DNA from: a bacterium
GTDB taxonomy: Bacteria; Actinomycetota; Acidimicrobiia; Acidimicrobiales; Bin134
DNA length: 8,949 bases
Reading direction: 5' to 3'
Assembly: GCA_028820035.1 (NCBI GenBank)
Contig: JAPPKI010000119.1
Coordinates: 1-8,949, forward strand
The notes under the pieces: generated by a model
The model's database searches: none
Told to the model about the DNA's origin: nothing
What the model saw: the letters and a program-made list of their open reading frames with translations, nothing else
Made by a program: the position numbers and the translations under genes
In this document: positions 1-6,625 of the stretch, piece after piece
Layout: each line of letters starts with the position of its first letter
Numbering within the stretch: position 1 is the first letter of the stretch

Positions 1-259
1 AGTTCACCGTCAAACCCAGAGCATCGTCATAGGTCTGCTCGGCCTGGGCCACCTGGTTCGCCGTCGGCCACTCCAAGAAGTAGGCCACGTTCAACTCGTC
101 GAGCATCATCTCCTCGGGAGCAGCAGGGGCCTCGGGGGCCTCCGGAGCCTCAGTGGCCTCGGGAGCAGCAGCTTCGTCGGGGGCAGCATCGTCGTCGTCA
201 TTGCCGCAGGCTGCAACAATCAACCCCATCACCATGAGTAATGCCAGTAGTCGCTTCAT
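1..259 (-). CDS. ABC-transporter substrate-binding lipoprotein, TauA/SsuA-like, N-terminal part only
   Basis: Eighty-six residues are visible before the gene runs off the left edge. They begin with a lipoprotein signal peptide: Met-Lys-Arg, a hydrophobic core, and the lipobox Val-Ala-Ala-Cys with the lipidated cysteine at residue 18. A run of four Asp follows, then a Pro/Glu/Ala linker to about residue 50. The mature domain opens with VAYFLEWPTANQ and then YDDALGLTVN. From memory this matches the start of TauA-type taurine/sulfonate periplasmic binding proteins, which deliver substrate to an ABC importer. The ATG is preceded by a strong ribosome binding site (GGAGGAA on the minus strand, 265-271). 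The start lies 34 bases after the aminotransferase stop, on the same strand, so the two are probably cotranscribed. Lipoprotein nature is well supported. The substrate is inferred, and nitrate, thiamine-precursor or other sulfonate binders of the same fold are possible. Confidence 0.85.
   Translation of the reverse strand, partial: MKRLLALLMVMGLIVAACGNDDDDAAPDEAAAPEATEAPEAPEAPAAPEEMMLDELNVAYFLEWPTANQVAQAEQTYDDALGLTVN
112..171. repeat. Low-complexity repeat encoding the Pro/Glu/Ala linker of the lipoprotein
   Basis: The 15-base unit CCTCGGGAGCAGCAG occurs at 112-126 and again, identically, at 157-171. Related GCCTCGGGGGCCTCC-type units lie between them. On the coding (minus) strand this gives the Ala/Pro/Glu tether between the lipidated cysteine and the folded domain. 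Such tethers usually vary in length by slippage. Confidence 0.7.
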
Positions 260-264
260 ATTGG

Positions 265-271
265 TTCCTCC
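265..271 (-). promoter_or_regulatory. Ribosome binding site of the lipoprotein gene
   Basis: The minus strand reads GGAGGAA five bases before the ATG at 259. It is the strongest Shine-Dalgarno on this strand and fixes the start of the lipoprotein within the 34-base gap after the aminotransferase. Confidence 0.75.
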
Positions 272-293
272 ATCTAGATGGATGTTTCTTGCC

Positions 294-1667
294 TCATATC
301 AAGGCCTTGAGCCAACCGCCCACGCGGTTGCACACCTGGTCGACCCGGCTCAGCAGGTCGTCGATCACTTCAGCGTCGGCCACCAGCGGTGGCGAGATCA
401 TCAACATGGCGGCACCGCGGGAGTCTGGGCGCACCAGCACCCGCGCCTCCCTCACGAACCGCTCCAGCGCTCCGCCGGGCAACAACGACGCGAACTCGGC
501 CTCGGTCAGGTCGGTACCAGAGTCCCGGTCCCGCATCAGCTCCACGGCGTAGAAGTAGCCCGTGCCCCTGACGTCCTTCACGCAGGCGTGGGCCGCCATC
601 AGATCTCGCAGCCCGGCCGCCAGGCGGTCCTCGTAGAGCAACACGTTGGCCAAGACATTTTCGTCGCGCAGTGCCGTCATGTTGGCGGTGGCGACGGCGG
701 TGGATACGGGATGGCCGCCGAAGGTGGATCCGTGGACGTACATGGCCAGGGAGGAGTCCCATACCCGCTCCACCAGCGGGCTCTTGACGACGAGGCCGCC
801 CAACGGCACATAGGCGCTGGTGACACCCTTGGCAAAGGTGATCAAGTCGGGTTCGGCACCGAAGCGCTCGCTGCCGAACCAATGGCCGAGACGGCCGAAC
901 GAGTTGATCACCTCATCGGCGCACAGCAGCACGCCATGGGCGTCGCAGATGCGACGCAGCTCCCGCCAGTAGCCCTCCGGGGGCACCAGGGCGCCGCGGC
1001 CGTTTTGAACCGGCTCGGCGATAACCATGGCCACGGACTCTGGGCCCTCGGCCACAATCGCCTCTTCAATAGCGGTCACACAAGGCAGCTCAGCGGCCGA
1101 TTGACCTGGCTCGAGTTGGCAGCCCAGCGTGTTGGGTACGTGTCGCACCGGTCCGGCCAGCATGGGCAGGAACGGATCTCGCAGATTGGGAATGCCGGTC
1201 AAGGCCAGGGCGCCCAGCGAGGTGCCGTGGTAGGCCCAGCTGCGGGCGATCACCTTGTGGCGCTGCTCTTCGCCGTTGGCCAAGTGATAGCAGCGGGCGA
1301 ATTTGAGGGCCGACTCCACCGCCTCCGAGCCGGAATTCACAAAGAACACTCGGTCGAGGTCGCCGGGGGCCACGGCGGCAATCATCGATGCCGCTTCAAT
1401 GGAAGAAGGGTGGGCAAAGCCCCAGTTGGAGTAGAACGCCAGCTTGTCCATCTGCTTGGCCGCCGCCGCGGTGAGGTCGCTTCGACCGTGGCCGAGATTG
1501 GTGCAGAACAAGCCGGCGAGACCATCGAGGTACTGGTTGCCGTCGGTGTCCCACACGTAGCAGCCCTCGCCTCGATCGATCACCACCAGACCGTCCGACA
1601 TCCAGGCGTCGCCCCGCGTGAAGTGGGGAACGAGGTGGCGTTGAGCCCGCTCGCGGTCACCAAGCAT
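294..1667 (-). CDS. Class III PLP-dependent aminotransferase (possible taurine/amine:pyruvate or omega-amino acid type)
   Basis: The 457-residue protein has the full length of class III (omega-type) transaminases. N-terminal part: YVWDTDGNQYLDGLAG at about 37-52 and NLGHGR at 57-62. PLP site: NSGSEA at 111-116, YHG at 146-148, DEV at 251-253, and the Schiff-base lysine in FAKG at Lys280. HGSTFGGHP at 312-320 supplies the phosphate-binding Thr from the partner subunit of the dimer. The C-terminus carries the usual Ile-Ser-Pro-Pro-Leu. The family moves amino groups from omega-amines or amino acids to pyruvate or 2-oxoglutarate in the cytoplasm. The TauA-like lipoprotein gene just downstream makes taurine:pyruvate aminotransferase attractive, but beta-alanine, GABA or diamine substrates are equally compatible. 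The ATG at 1667 follows the purine-rich GGGGGAGGGG (1671-1680) by three bases. No catalytic residue appears to be missing. Confidence 0.93.
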   Translation of the reverse strand: MLGDRERAQRHLVPHFTRGDAWMSDGLVVIDRGEGCYVWDTDGNQYLDGLAGLFCTNLGHGRSDLTAAAAKQMDKLAFYSNWGFAHPSSIEAASMIAAVAPGDLDRVFFVNSGSEAVESALKFARCYHLANGEEQRHKVIARSWAYHGTSLGALALTGIPNLRDPFLPMLAGPVRHVPNTLGCQLEPGQSAAELPCVTAIEEAIVAEGPESVAMVIAEPVQNGRGALVPPEGYWRELRRICDAHGVLLCADEVINSFGRLGHWFGSERFGAEPDLITFAKGVTSAYVPLGGLVVKSPLVERVWDSSLAMYVHGSTFGGHPVSTAVATANMTALRDENVLANVLLYEDRLAAGLRDLMAAHACVKDVRGTGYFYAVELMRDRDSGTDLTEAEFASLLPGGALERFVREARVLVRPDSRGAAMLMISPPLVADAEVIDDLLSRVDQVCNRVGGWLKALI

Positions 1668-1779
1668 CTACCCCTCCCCCCTGAAGCCATGGAGCTACGT
1701 GGGTTAGACGCTATACAAATAAGTTAGAGAGTGCAATAGGCTTGCAAGAAGTTCTAATTGTTTTGTTATGGGCTATGGC
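1668..1779 (-). promoter_or_regulatory. AT-rich gap between E1 beta and aminotransferase, candidate internal promoter
   Basis: This 112-base gap is far longer than the other same-strand gaps (18 and 34 bases) and markedly AT-rich against its surroundings. The minus strand offers TTGCAC (1731-1736) and TATAGC (1710-1715), separated by 15 bases. The spacing is short but each hexamer resembles a sigma70-type box. The predicted transcript would start about 35 bases before the aminotransferase ATG. The perfect 8-base palindrome CTTGCAAG at 1741-1748 lies upstream and could bind a regulator. No hairpin followed by T-run was seen, so read-through from the E1 genes is also possible. Confidence 0.35.
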
Positions 1780-2748
1780 TCACTCCATCAGGGCGCGAGC
1801 CTCGGCCACGATCTTGTCGGTGTTGGGCAGCAGCACCTTTTCCAGGTCGGCGTTGAACGGCATATGGGTGTGGGGCGTGGTCACCCGGGCAATGGGGGCT
1901 TGGAGACTCCAGAACCCGTGTTGGGCCACCACCGCCGAGATCTCCGACGCCACCGATCCCATCTCGTGGGCGGGATCGGCGATCAGCAGCCGGCCGGTCT
2001 TGGCTACCGACTCAAGGATGGTGTCGGTGTCCATCGGCACGATCGAGCGCAGGTCGATCACCTCCGCTGAGACTCCCTCGGAGGCGAGCTGTTCGGCGGC
2101 AGCGAGGCCGAGGGTGATCGCCCCGGCCACTGTCACCACGGTCACGTCGGTGCCCTCGCGCCGCACCGCGGCCTGGCCTAGGGGCACGATCAGCTCGCCG
2201 TCGGGCACTTCGCTGCTTTGACCCCACAGGCTCCGGTCCTCGAAGGTGATGACCGGGTTGTCGTCGCGGATCGCCGCCTTGAGCATCCCCTTGGCGTCAT
2301 GAGGCGTCGCGGGGGCGATGAGCTTGAGCCCGGGAATGGTCATCAGCGTGGCGTAGGGGCGGTCGGAGTGCTGGGCAGCATTCGAGACCCCGTACATCAT
2401 CGGGGCCCGCAGCGTGATGGGCAGTCGGGCCTGGCCGCCGTAGGTGTAGGTGGACTTGGCGATGATGGAGACGATCTGGTCGAAGGCCACGTACATGAAG
2501 GGGGCGATCAGCATGTGGACGATCGGCCTCATTCCAACCATGGCCGCGCCGGCGCCGGCACCCACGAAGCCAGCCTCGGAAATCGGCGTGTTGCGAACCC
2601 GCTCGGTGCCGAACTTCTCCACTAGTCCGGTGCAGTCGCCCATCATGTTCCAGGCCACGTCCTCGCCCATGATGAAGACGCTCTCGTCACGCTCCATCTC
2701 CTCGGTCATCGCTTCGGTAACCGCTTGTATGTAAGACACGGTACGCAT
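1780..2748 (-). CDS. 2-oxoacid/acetoin dehydrogenase E1 component, beta subunit
   Basis: The 322-residue protein has the length and motif order of E1 beta subunits of the pyruvate/branched-chain/acetoin dehydrogenase family. Together with alpha it forms a heterotetramer that decarboxylates the substrate on thiamine diphosphate and passes the acyl group to lipoyl-E2. Visible are FIMGEDVA near 25-32 and NTPISEAG at 53-60, with Glu58 as the residue expected to activate the thiazolium cofactor. Next come QHSDRPYA at 126-133 and IPGLKLIAPATPHDAKG at about 138-154. The C-terminal transketolase domain starts with VIDLRSIVPMDTDT. The family usually reads QHSQ..EA where this protein has QHSDRPYA, a change next to the substrate pocket. 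The start follows AGGAGGA within the 18-base gap after the alpha gene, a tight operon arrangement. Whether the substrate is pyruvate, acetoin or another 2-oxoacid cannot be told. Confidence 0.93.
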   Translation of the reverse strand: MRTVSYIQAVTEAMTEEMERDESVFIMGEDVAWNMMGDCTGLVEKFGTERVRNTPISEAGFVGAGAGAAMVGMRPIVHMLIAPFMYVAFDQIVSIIAKSTYTYGGQARLPITLRAPMMYGVSNAAQHSDRPYATLMTIPGLKLIAPATPHDAKGMLKAAIRDDNPVITFEDRSLWGQSSEVPDGELIVPLGQAAVRREGTDVTVVTVAGAITLGLAAAEQLASEGVSAEVIDLRSIVPMDTDTILESVAKTGRLLIADPAHEMGSVASEISAVVAQHGFWSLQAPIARVTTPHTHMPFNADLEKVLLPNTDKIVAEARALME

Positions 2749-2766
2749 GATGGATTCCTCCTGCGA

Positions 2767-3744
2767 TCAGCCCGCGCTGGGGGAGAAGAGATGGGTGAAG
2801 GCGGCTTCGGGCGGGGGTGCCGGGCTCTGCCGGGCGAACTCGATAGCGGCCACGATCTCCTCGCTGACGGCGGCGTCGAGATCGTCGATCTGCTGCTCGT
2901 CGAACCCCCGCTCGATTAGCACTTGGTGGAACAGCGCCAGGGGGTCGCGCTCGGTGCGCCAGTACTCCACTTCCTCAGACGACCGGTAGTGCTCAGGCAG
3001 CCGGCCCACGGCGTGGTTCTCAAACCGATAGGTCTTGGTTTCCACCAGGGAGGGGCCATCCCCCCGGCGAGCCCGATCCACTGCTTCACTGACCGCCTCG
3101 AATACGGCCAGCACGTCTTGGCCGTCGACGGTCACGCCAGGCATGTCGTAGCCCACGGCCCGGATCGAAATGTCCTCCACTGAGATGGCGTCTTTGGCGG
3201 AAGTGAGCTCGCCGTAGCCGTTGTTCTCGCACACGTACACCACTGGGAGCTTCCAGATGGCGGCCAGGTTCAACGACTCGTGGAACGTGCCCTGATTCGA
3301 TGCGCCGTCGCCGAAGAAGCACAGGCTCACGTTGTCGTCGCCCCGCATCTTGTAGGCCAACGCCGCGCCGGTGGCCACCGGGAGTCCGGAACCGACGATT
3401 GACGTCTCGCCAAGGCTTCCGATGCTGAAGTCTGACAGGTGCATCGACCCGCCCTTGCCCTGGTTCACGCCGGTCTCCTTGCCCATCAGCTCAGCCAGCA
3501 GCCGATCGAGCTGAGCGCCCTTGCCGATCGGATGCCCATGGGAGCGATGAGTCCCGACCATCGAGTCATGGATGCGCAGCGCATTTCTTGTCTTTAATAT
3601 TGACGACTCCTGGCCAGTAGAGGTGTGGAACGCGCCATATAACTCCCCGGCCAGCAGCAGCTCCTTGGTGGTGTCCTCGAATTTTCGGATACGGGACATC
3701 CGCCGATACATCTCCCGTAAGAGATCGTCATCGACTGTGATCAT
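2767..3744 (-). CDS. 2-oxoacid/acetoin dehydrogenase E1 component, alpha subunit
   Basis: The 325-residue protein matches the compact E1 alpha subunits of acetoin and bacterial pyruvate dehydrogenases. The thiamine-diphosphate motif is complete: GDGASN at 145-150 and the closing Asn-Asn at 174-175, which bind the Mg-diphosphate. Other family landmarks are THRSHGH at 65-71, GKGGSMH at 96-102, SIVGSG near 115-120, and the loop TYRFENHAVG at 238-247, followed by YRSSEEVEYW. In that loop most relatives have a Gly-His pair where this has Asn-His. The reading frame stays open far upstream to 4368, but that part is antisense to E2. ATG 3744 is chosen because GAAGGG lies seven to twelve bases ahead and the family N-terminus (LLREMYRRMSRIRKFED) starts just after it. 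It is the first gene of the leftward operon. Confidence 0.93.
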   Translation of the reverse strand: MITVDDDLLREMYRRMSRIRKFEDTTKELLLAGELYGAFHTSTGQESSILKTRNALRIHDSMVGTHRSHGHPIGKGAQLDRLLAELMGKETGVNQGKGGSMHLSDFSIGSLGETSIVGSGLPVATGAALAYKMRGDDNVSLCFFGDGASNQGTFHESLNLAAIWKLPVVYVCENNGYGELTSAKDAISVEDISIRAVGYDMPGVTVDGQDVLAVFEAVSEAVDRARRGDGPSLVETKTYRFENHAVGRLPEHYRSSEEVEYWRTERDPLALFHQVLIERGFDEQQIDDLDAAVSEEIVAAIEFARQSPAPPPEAAFTHLFSPSAG

Positions 3745-3796
3745 CGGCTCACCCTTCTCTGTGGAAACGCCCTGCCGATGGTATTCGGAACCGCGG
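3745..3796. promoter_or_regulatory. Divergent E1/E2 control region
   Basis: This 52-base gap separates the leftward E1 alpha start from the earliest plausible rightward E2 start. It must hold, or overlap, the promoters of both units unless they begin inside the flanking genes. Weak boxes can be seen: TATTCG on the plus strand at 3782-3787 and TACCAT on the minus strand in the same bases. A short inverted repeat, CCGA (3775-3778) with TCGG (3785-3788), overlaps both and is a possible operator half-site pair. None of these is strong enough to name a regulator. Confidence 0.4.
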
Positions 3797-4933
3797 ATGA
3801 TGATGGCTAGTCTCCACAACAACATGGCTACCGAGGTGCGGCTCCCCCAGTGGAGCATGGGAATGGAAGAGGGCCAAGTGGTCACGTGGCACAAGCAGGT
3901 GGGTGACGAGGTGGCCGTCGACGAGCCCTTAGTGGAGATCGAGGCGGAGAAGACCACCGACGACGTGCTCGCCCCCGTAGCCGGGACCATCCTCGAGATC
4001 CTCGTCTCCGAAGGAGCAACAGTGCCGGTGCTCACGGTATTGGCGCTGATCGGCGAACCCGGCGAGGCGGTAGCCAGCCCAGCGCCGGACCGGCCCTCGG
4101 TGCAGATCACCCCGGTAGCCCGGCGCACGGCCAAGGAATTTGGGGTCGATCTCGGGGCAATCACCGGCACCGGCCCGGGCGGGCGCATCACCGAGTATGA
4201 GGTGATCAGCCACTCCAGCGACACCCCTGCCGATGCGGTGGGAGAGCGAGCTCCGAGCCCGACCACCACCGTGCCACTGACCGGCATGCGGAGGATCATC
4301 GCCTCGCGGATGCACGAGAGCATCCAGTCGATGGCCCAGCTCACCCTGACCCGCCGAATCGACGCCACCGAGCTGATCGCTCTTCAGCAGGCATTGAAAG
4401 CCGATGGCGCTGACGTTTCGGTGACCGACTTGGTGCTCAAGGCGGTCACCGTCGCCCTGGCAGAACACCCGGCTCTCAACGCCACCCTCGAAGACGACGT
4501 GATCACCCAGCATGCCCGAATCGACCTCGGCGTGGCCGTGGCGCTCGACGACGGTCTCATCGTGCCGGTGGTGCGCGACGCCGCCGCCAATTCACTGACC
4601 GAACTCTCAGCTGAAGTGCGCGAACTAGCCGAGAGAGTGCGCACCAAGACGGCCAAGCCCACCGAGATCACCGGCAGCACGTTCACGGTCACAAATCTGG
4701 GGGCTTATGGCATCGACGGATTCACGCCGATCATCAACCCGCCCGAGGTGGCCATACTCGGGGTGGGGCAGGCCGTGGAGGTGCCGGTCCGCGACGGCGA
4801 CGAGGTGGCCTGGCGCCAGATGATCACCTTCAGCCTCACCATCGACCACCGCGCCGTGGACGGAGCCCCCGGCGCTCAATTTCTCCAGTCCCTGGCAGAG
4901 ATCATCGCCGATCCGACCGCACTCAACGACTGA
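3797..4933 (+). CDS. Dihydrolipoamide acyltransferase (E2) of a 2-oxoacid/acetoin dehydrogenase complex
   Basis: The 378-residue protein has the three E2 parts in order. The lipoyl domain (about 12-86) has the lipoylation motif IEAEKTTDD with Lys52. The peripheral subunit-binding domain (about 103-136) contains TPVARRTAKEFGVDL and GTGPGGRIT. The catalytic acyltransferase domain (about 158-378) ends with the active-site motif DHRAVDG (His351, Asp355). It accepts the acyl group from E1 on the swinging lipoyl arm and transfers it to CoA. Having only one lipoyl domain fits acetoin or branched-chain type complexes and many bacterial pyruvate complexes. Three consecutive ATG codons stand at 3797, 3800 and 3803, with CGGAA six bases ahead. 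A further ATG at 3824 gives MATEVRLPQW, the more typical N-terminus, but has no ribosome binding site. The gene is divergent from its E1 partners and no E3 is adjacent. Confidence 0.9.
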   Translation: MMMASLHNNMATEVRLPQWSMGMEEGQVVTWHKQVGDEVAVDEPLVEIEAEKTTDDVLAPVAGTILEILVSEGATVPVLTVLALIGEPGEAVASPAPDRPSVQITPVARRTAKEFGVDLGAITGTGPGGRITEYEVISHSSDTPADAVGERAPSPTTTVPLTGMRRIIASRMHESIQSMAQLTLTRRIDATELIALQQALKADGADVSVTDLVLKAVTVALAEHPALNATLEDDVITQHARIDLGVAVALDDGLIVPVVRDAAANSLTELSAEVRELAERVRTKTAKPTEITGSTFTVTNLGAYGIDGFTPIINPPEVAILGVGQAVEVPVRDGDEVAWRQMITFSLTIDHRAVDGAPGAQFLQSLAEIIADPTALND

Positions 4934-5096
4934 GCGCCACTGGAATTCTCGGCGCGAGGTCCCCGGCACCGCATTCAATCGCTCGGAGACGTTCAATCAC
5001 CAGGCCCAGTCGAATCCTGCACCCCATCCGCCGGATACATCAGCGCGTGGAACGAAGCAGGGTTTTGCGGATGGTGGTGGTATCCTGAGTGCCTCG

Positions 5097-5109
5097 CCGA
5101 AAATTTCGG
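5097..5109. promoter_or_regulatory. Perfect inverted repeat, candidate operator upstream of the helicase
   Basis: CCGAAA and TTTCGG flank a single central A. The one-base centre makes it a poor RNA hairpin but a good site for a dimeric DNA-binding protein. It begins eleven bases after the possible -10 box TATCCT, so occupancy could block transcription start. No regulator is identifiable. Confidence 0.35.
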
Positions 5110-5146
5110 TAGTCGAGTTCGCAGTCAGGGTTTCGTCTCTGGCCAT

Positions 5147-5164
5147 GTGTCGAACATCCGACAC
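5147..5164 (+). other. Small stem-loop in the helicase leader
   Basis: GTGTCG (5147-5152) pairs with CGACAC (5159-5164) across the loop AACATC, a perfect six-pair stem. It sits about 75 bases before the helicase start. It could be a leader structure or mRNA stabiliser, and a chance occurrence is also possible. Confidence 0.3.
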
Positions 5165-5239
5165 TGCGTTGCTGCCACGCCAACCACTTCAGGCATCAGC
5201 AATTCCCTGAGTGCTCGCCACGCGCGGGCGAGGAGCCCA

Positions 5240-6625
5240 ATGTCCACCACCTTCGCCCAGCTGGGCGTGCCTGACTCCCTATGCCGCGCGCTTGAGCGCA
5301 ACGGCATTCACAAGCCCTTCGAAATCCAGGCCGCCACCATCGCCGACGCGCTCGATGGCCAGGACATCTGTGGCCGAGCGCCTACAGGGTCGGGAAAGAC
5401 GCTGGCCTTCGGCATCCCCCTAGTGGTCAACACCAGTCAAGCCAATCCCAAGAGGCCGCGAGCGCTGATATTGGCCCCGACCCGCGAGCTCGCCGATCAG
5501 ATCGCAGTAGAGCTGCGAACTTTCGCCGCCCAGACTCGGGTGGGAGTGGTCTATGGCGGCGTCTCATACGGCAACCAAATCAAGAGACTCAAACAGGGCG
5601 TCGACATCCTGGTCGCCTGCCCTGGGCGGCTCGAAGACCTGATCGGCCAAAACGCAGTGAACCTCTGTGAAGTGGATCAAGTGGTCATAGACGAAGCCGA
5701 CCGTATGGCCGATATGGGATTCCTGCCCTCCGTTCGGCGCATTCTCGATCAAACCGCCGACCGTCCCCAGACTCTCCTGTTTTCGGCAACCCTCGATGGA
5801 GACGTGGCCAAGCTCACCCGCGACTACCAGCACAATCCGGCCACCCATGAGATCGGTGACACCAGACCAGACGTCACCGCGGTCGACCACCGGTTCCTTA
5901 CAGTAGACAAAACCGAGCGGATTGGCGTCTGTGTGGATGTGATCACTGCCACAGGGTCGACGATCTTGTTCTGTCGCACCCGGCACGGGTCGGACCGTCT
6001 GGCCCGCCAGCTCACCCAACGCGGAATCAATGCTGCCGCGATACACGGGGGCCATGCCCAGAATCGGCGGACGCGCACCCTCCAGCAGTTCATCGACGGC
6101 CGGATTGAGGCCCTCGTTGCGACCGATGTTGCCGCTCGCGGCATCCATGTGGACGAAGTGGCGTCGGTGATCCACTTCGACCCGCCGGAAGACCACAAGG
6201 CATACCTGCACCGCTCGGGTCGCACAGCTCGCGCTGGCCAGAGCGGCCTGGTGGTGTCTCTGATCCAGTCTGATCAGGTAGGCGACACCAAGAGGATGCA
6301 GCGGCAACTCGGCCTGGAGCAGCCCATCACCAGCCCCAATCGCCTGAGCCTCGACACGGTTCGGACTAATCGCCCAAAGCAACAAGTCCCCGACGCTCCA
6401 AATCGCAACGGCCAAAAACCAGCGGGCCAGTCACGTAACCACCGCGGGCGATCCAACTCCAACAGCGACAACCGCAACGGCCACAAACCAACGGGCCGGC
6501 GTCAGGACAAACGGAAACGGTCCAACACCAACTCCAACCGCAACGGCCACAGTCCGACGGGCCGGCGTCAGGACCGCCCACAGGGTCAAAACCGGAACAA
6601 GGCGAGCAGAACACGCGCGAAGTAG
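5240..6625 (+). CDS. DEAD-box ATP-dependent RNA helicase
   Basis: The 461-residue protein contains every core helicase motif. Phe8 and the Q motif (FEIQ, 27-30) come first. Then motif I APTGSGKT (47-54), Ia PTRELA (80-85), CPGR (127-130), motif II DEAD (151-154), motif III SAT (182-184), motif V ATDVAARG (294-301) and motif VI HRSGRTARAG (324-333). It would unwind or remodel RNA duplexes with ATP, typically in ribosome assembly or mRNA decay, and often in the cold. Beyond about residue 380 lies a basic Asn/Arg/Gly/Gln-rich tail, probably disordered and RNA-binding. The frame opens earlier, at GTG 5147. ATG 5240 is chosen because GAGGAG ends four bases before it and MSTTFAQLGVPDSLCRAL is the normal family start. 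Neighbours do not suggest a special partner. Confidence 0.95.
   Translation: MSTTFAQLGVPDSLCRALERNGIHKPFEIQAATIADALDGQDICGRAPTGSGKTLAFGIPLVVNTSQANPKRPRALILAPTRELADQIAVELRTFAAQTRVGVVYGGVSYGNQIKRLKQGVDILVACPGRLEDLIGQNAVNLCEVDQVVIDEADRMADMGFLPSVRRILDQTADRPQTLLFSATLDGDVAKLTRDYQHNPATHEIGDTRPDVTAVDHRFLTVDKTERIGVCVDVITATGSTILFCRTRHGSDRLARQLTQRGINAAAIHGGHAQNRRTRTLQQFIDGRIEALVATDVAARGIHVDEVASVIHFDPPEDHKAYLHRSGRTARAGQSGLVVSLIQSDQVGDTKRMQRQLGLEQPITSPNRLSLDTVRTNRPKQQVPDAPNRNGQKPAGQSRNHRGRSNSNSDNRNGHKPTGRRQDKRKRSNTNSNRNGHSPTGRRQDRPQGQNRNKASRTRAK
6401..6574 (+). repeat. Degenerate tandem repeats in the helicase tail
   Basis: A 39-base unit beginning AA(C/T)CGCAACGGCCA occurs at 6401-6439, 6470-6508 and 6536-6574, with starts 69 and 66 bases apart. 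The second and third copies differ at only three positions; the first is more diverged. All are in the same reading frame and encode NRNG-(H/Q)-x-P-(T/A)-G-(R/Q) followed in the later copies by RQD. The tail grew by in-frame duplication. Confidence 0.8.

Larger units (their letters stand above)
4934..5239 (+). other. 306-base non-coding stretch and helicase leader
   Basis: No convincing gene is present. A weak hairpin lies right after the E2 stop (GCGCC 4934-4938 with GGCGC 4951-4955, twelve-base loop, no T-run). A candidate -10 box TATCCT stands at 5081-5086, with no good -35. Then come a perfect inverted repeat (5097-5109), a small hairpin (5147-5164), and a near-repeat of CCTGAGTGCCTCGCC (5084-5098), copied with one base deleted at 5206-5219. 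If transcription starts near 5093 the helicase mRNA has a leader of about 150 bases, long enough for post-transcriptional control. The stretch from GTG 5147 to ATG 5240 is open in the helicase frame but does not look like helicase protein. Confidence 0.5.

Noticed and set aside
153..1727. A 524-codon open frame on the plus strand
   Set aside because: It is antisense to the aminotransferase, whose motifs are complete. The plus-strand product is rich in His/Gln/Gly/Arg with no domain, as expected for a GC-rich shadow frame.
3572..3796. A 75-codon N-terminal extension of E2
   Set aside because: It overlaps E1 alpha on the opposite strand and precedes the natural lipoyl-domain start.
3745..4368. 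A 208-codon N-terminal extension of E1 alpha
   Set aside because: It lies antisense to E2, is Ser/Thr-rich without family similarity, and ATG 3744 has a ribosome binding site and the normal N-terminus.
4934..4955. Hairpin after E2 as an intrinsic terminator
   Set aside because: The stem is only five pairs with a twelve-base loop and no T-run follows.
5149..5163. Possible LexA/SOS box (TCGAACATCCGACA)
   Set aside because: Only one half resembles the actinobacterial SOS site; the second half lacks the GTTC core.
5147..5239. A 31-residue N-terminal extension of the helicase from GTG
   Set aside because: It has no ribosome binding site and no helicase similarity. ATG 5240 with GAGGAG ahead gives the family start.
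6401..6574. CRISPR-like pattern: 39-base repeats with 27-30 base gaps
   Set aside because: The repeats are degenerate, only three in number, in frame within the helicase, and the gaps also encode related basic residues. No cas genes are present.
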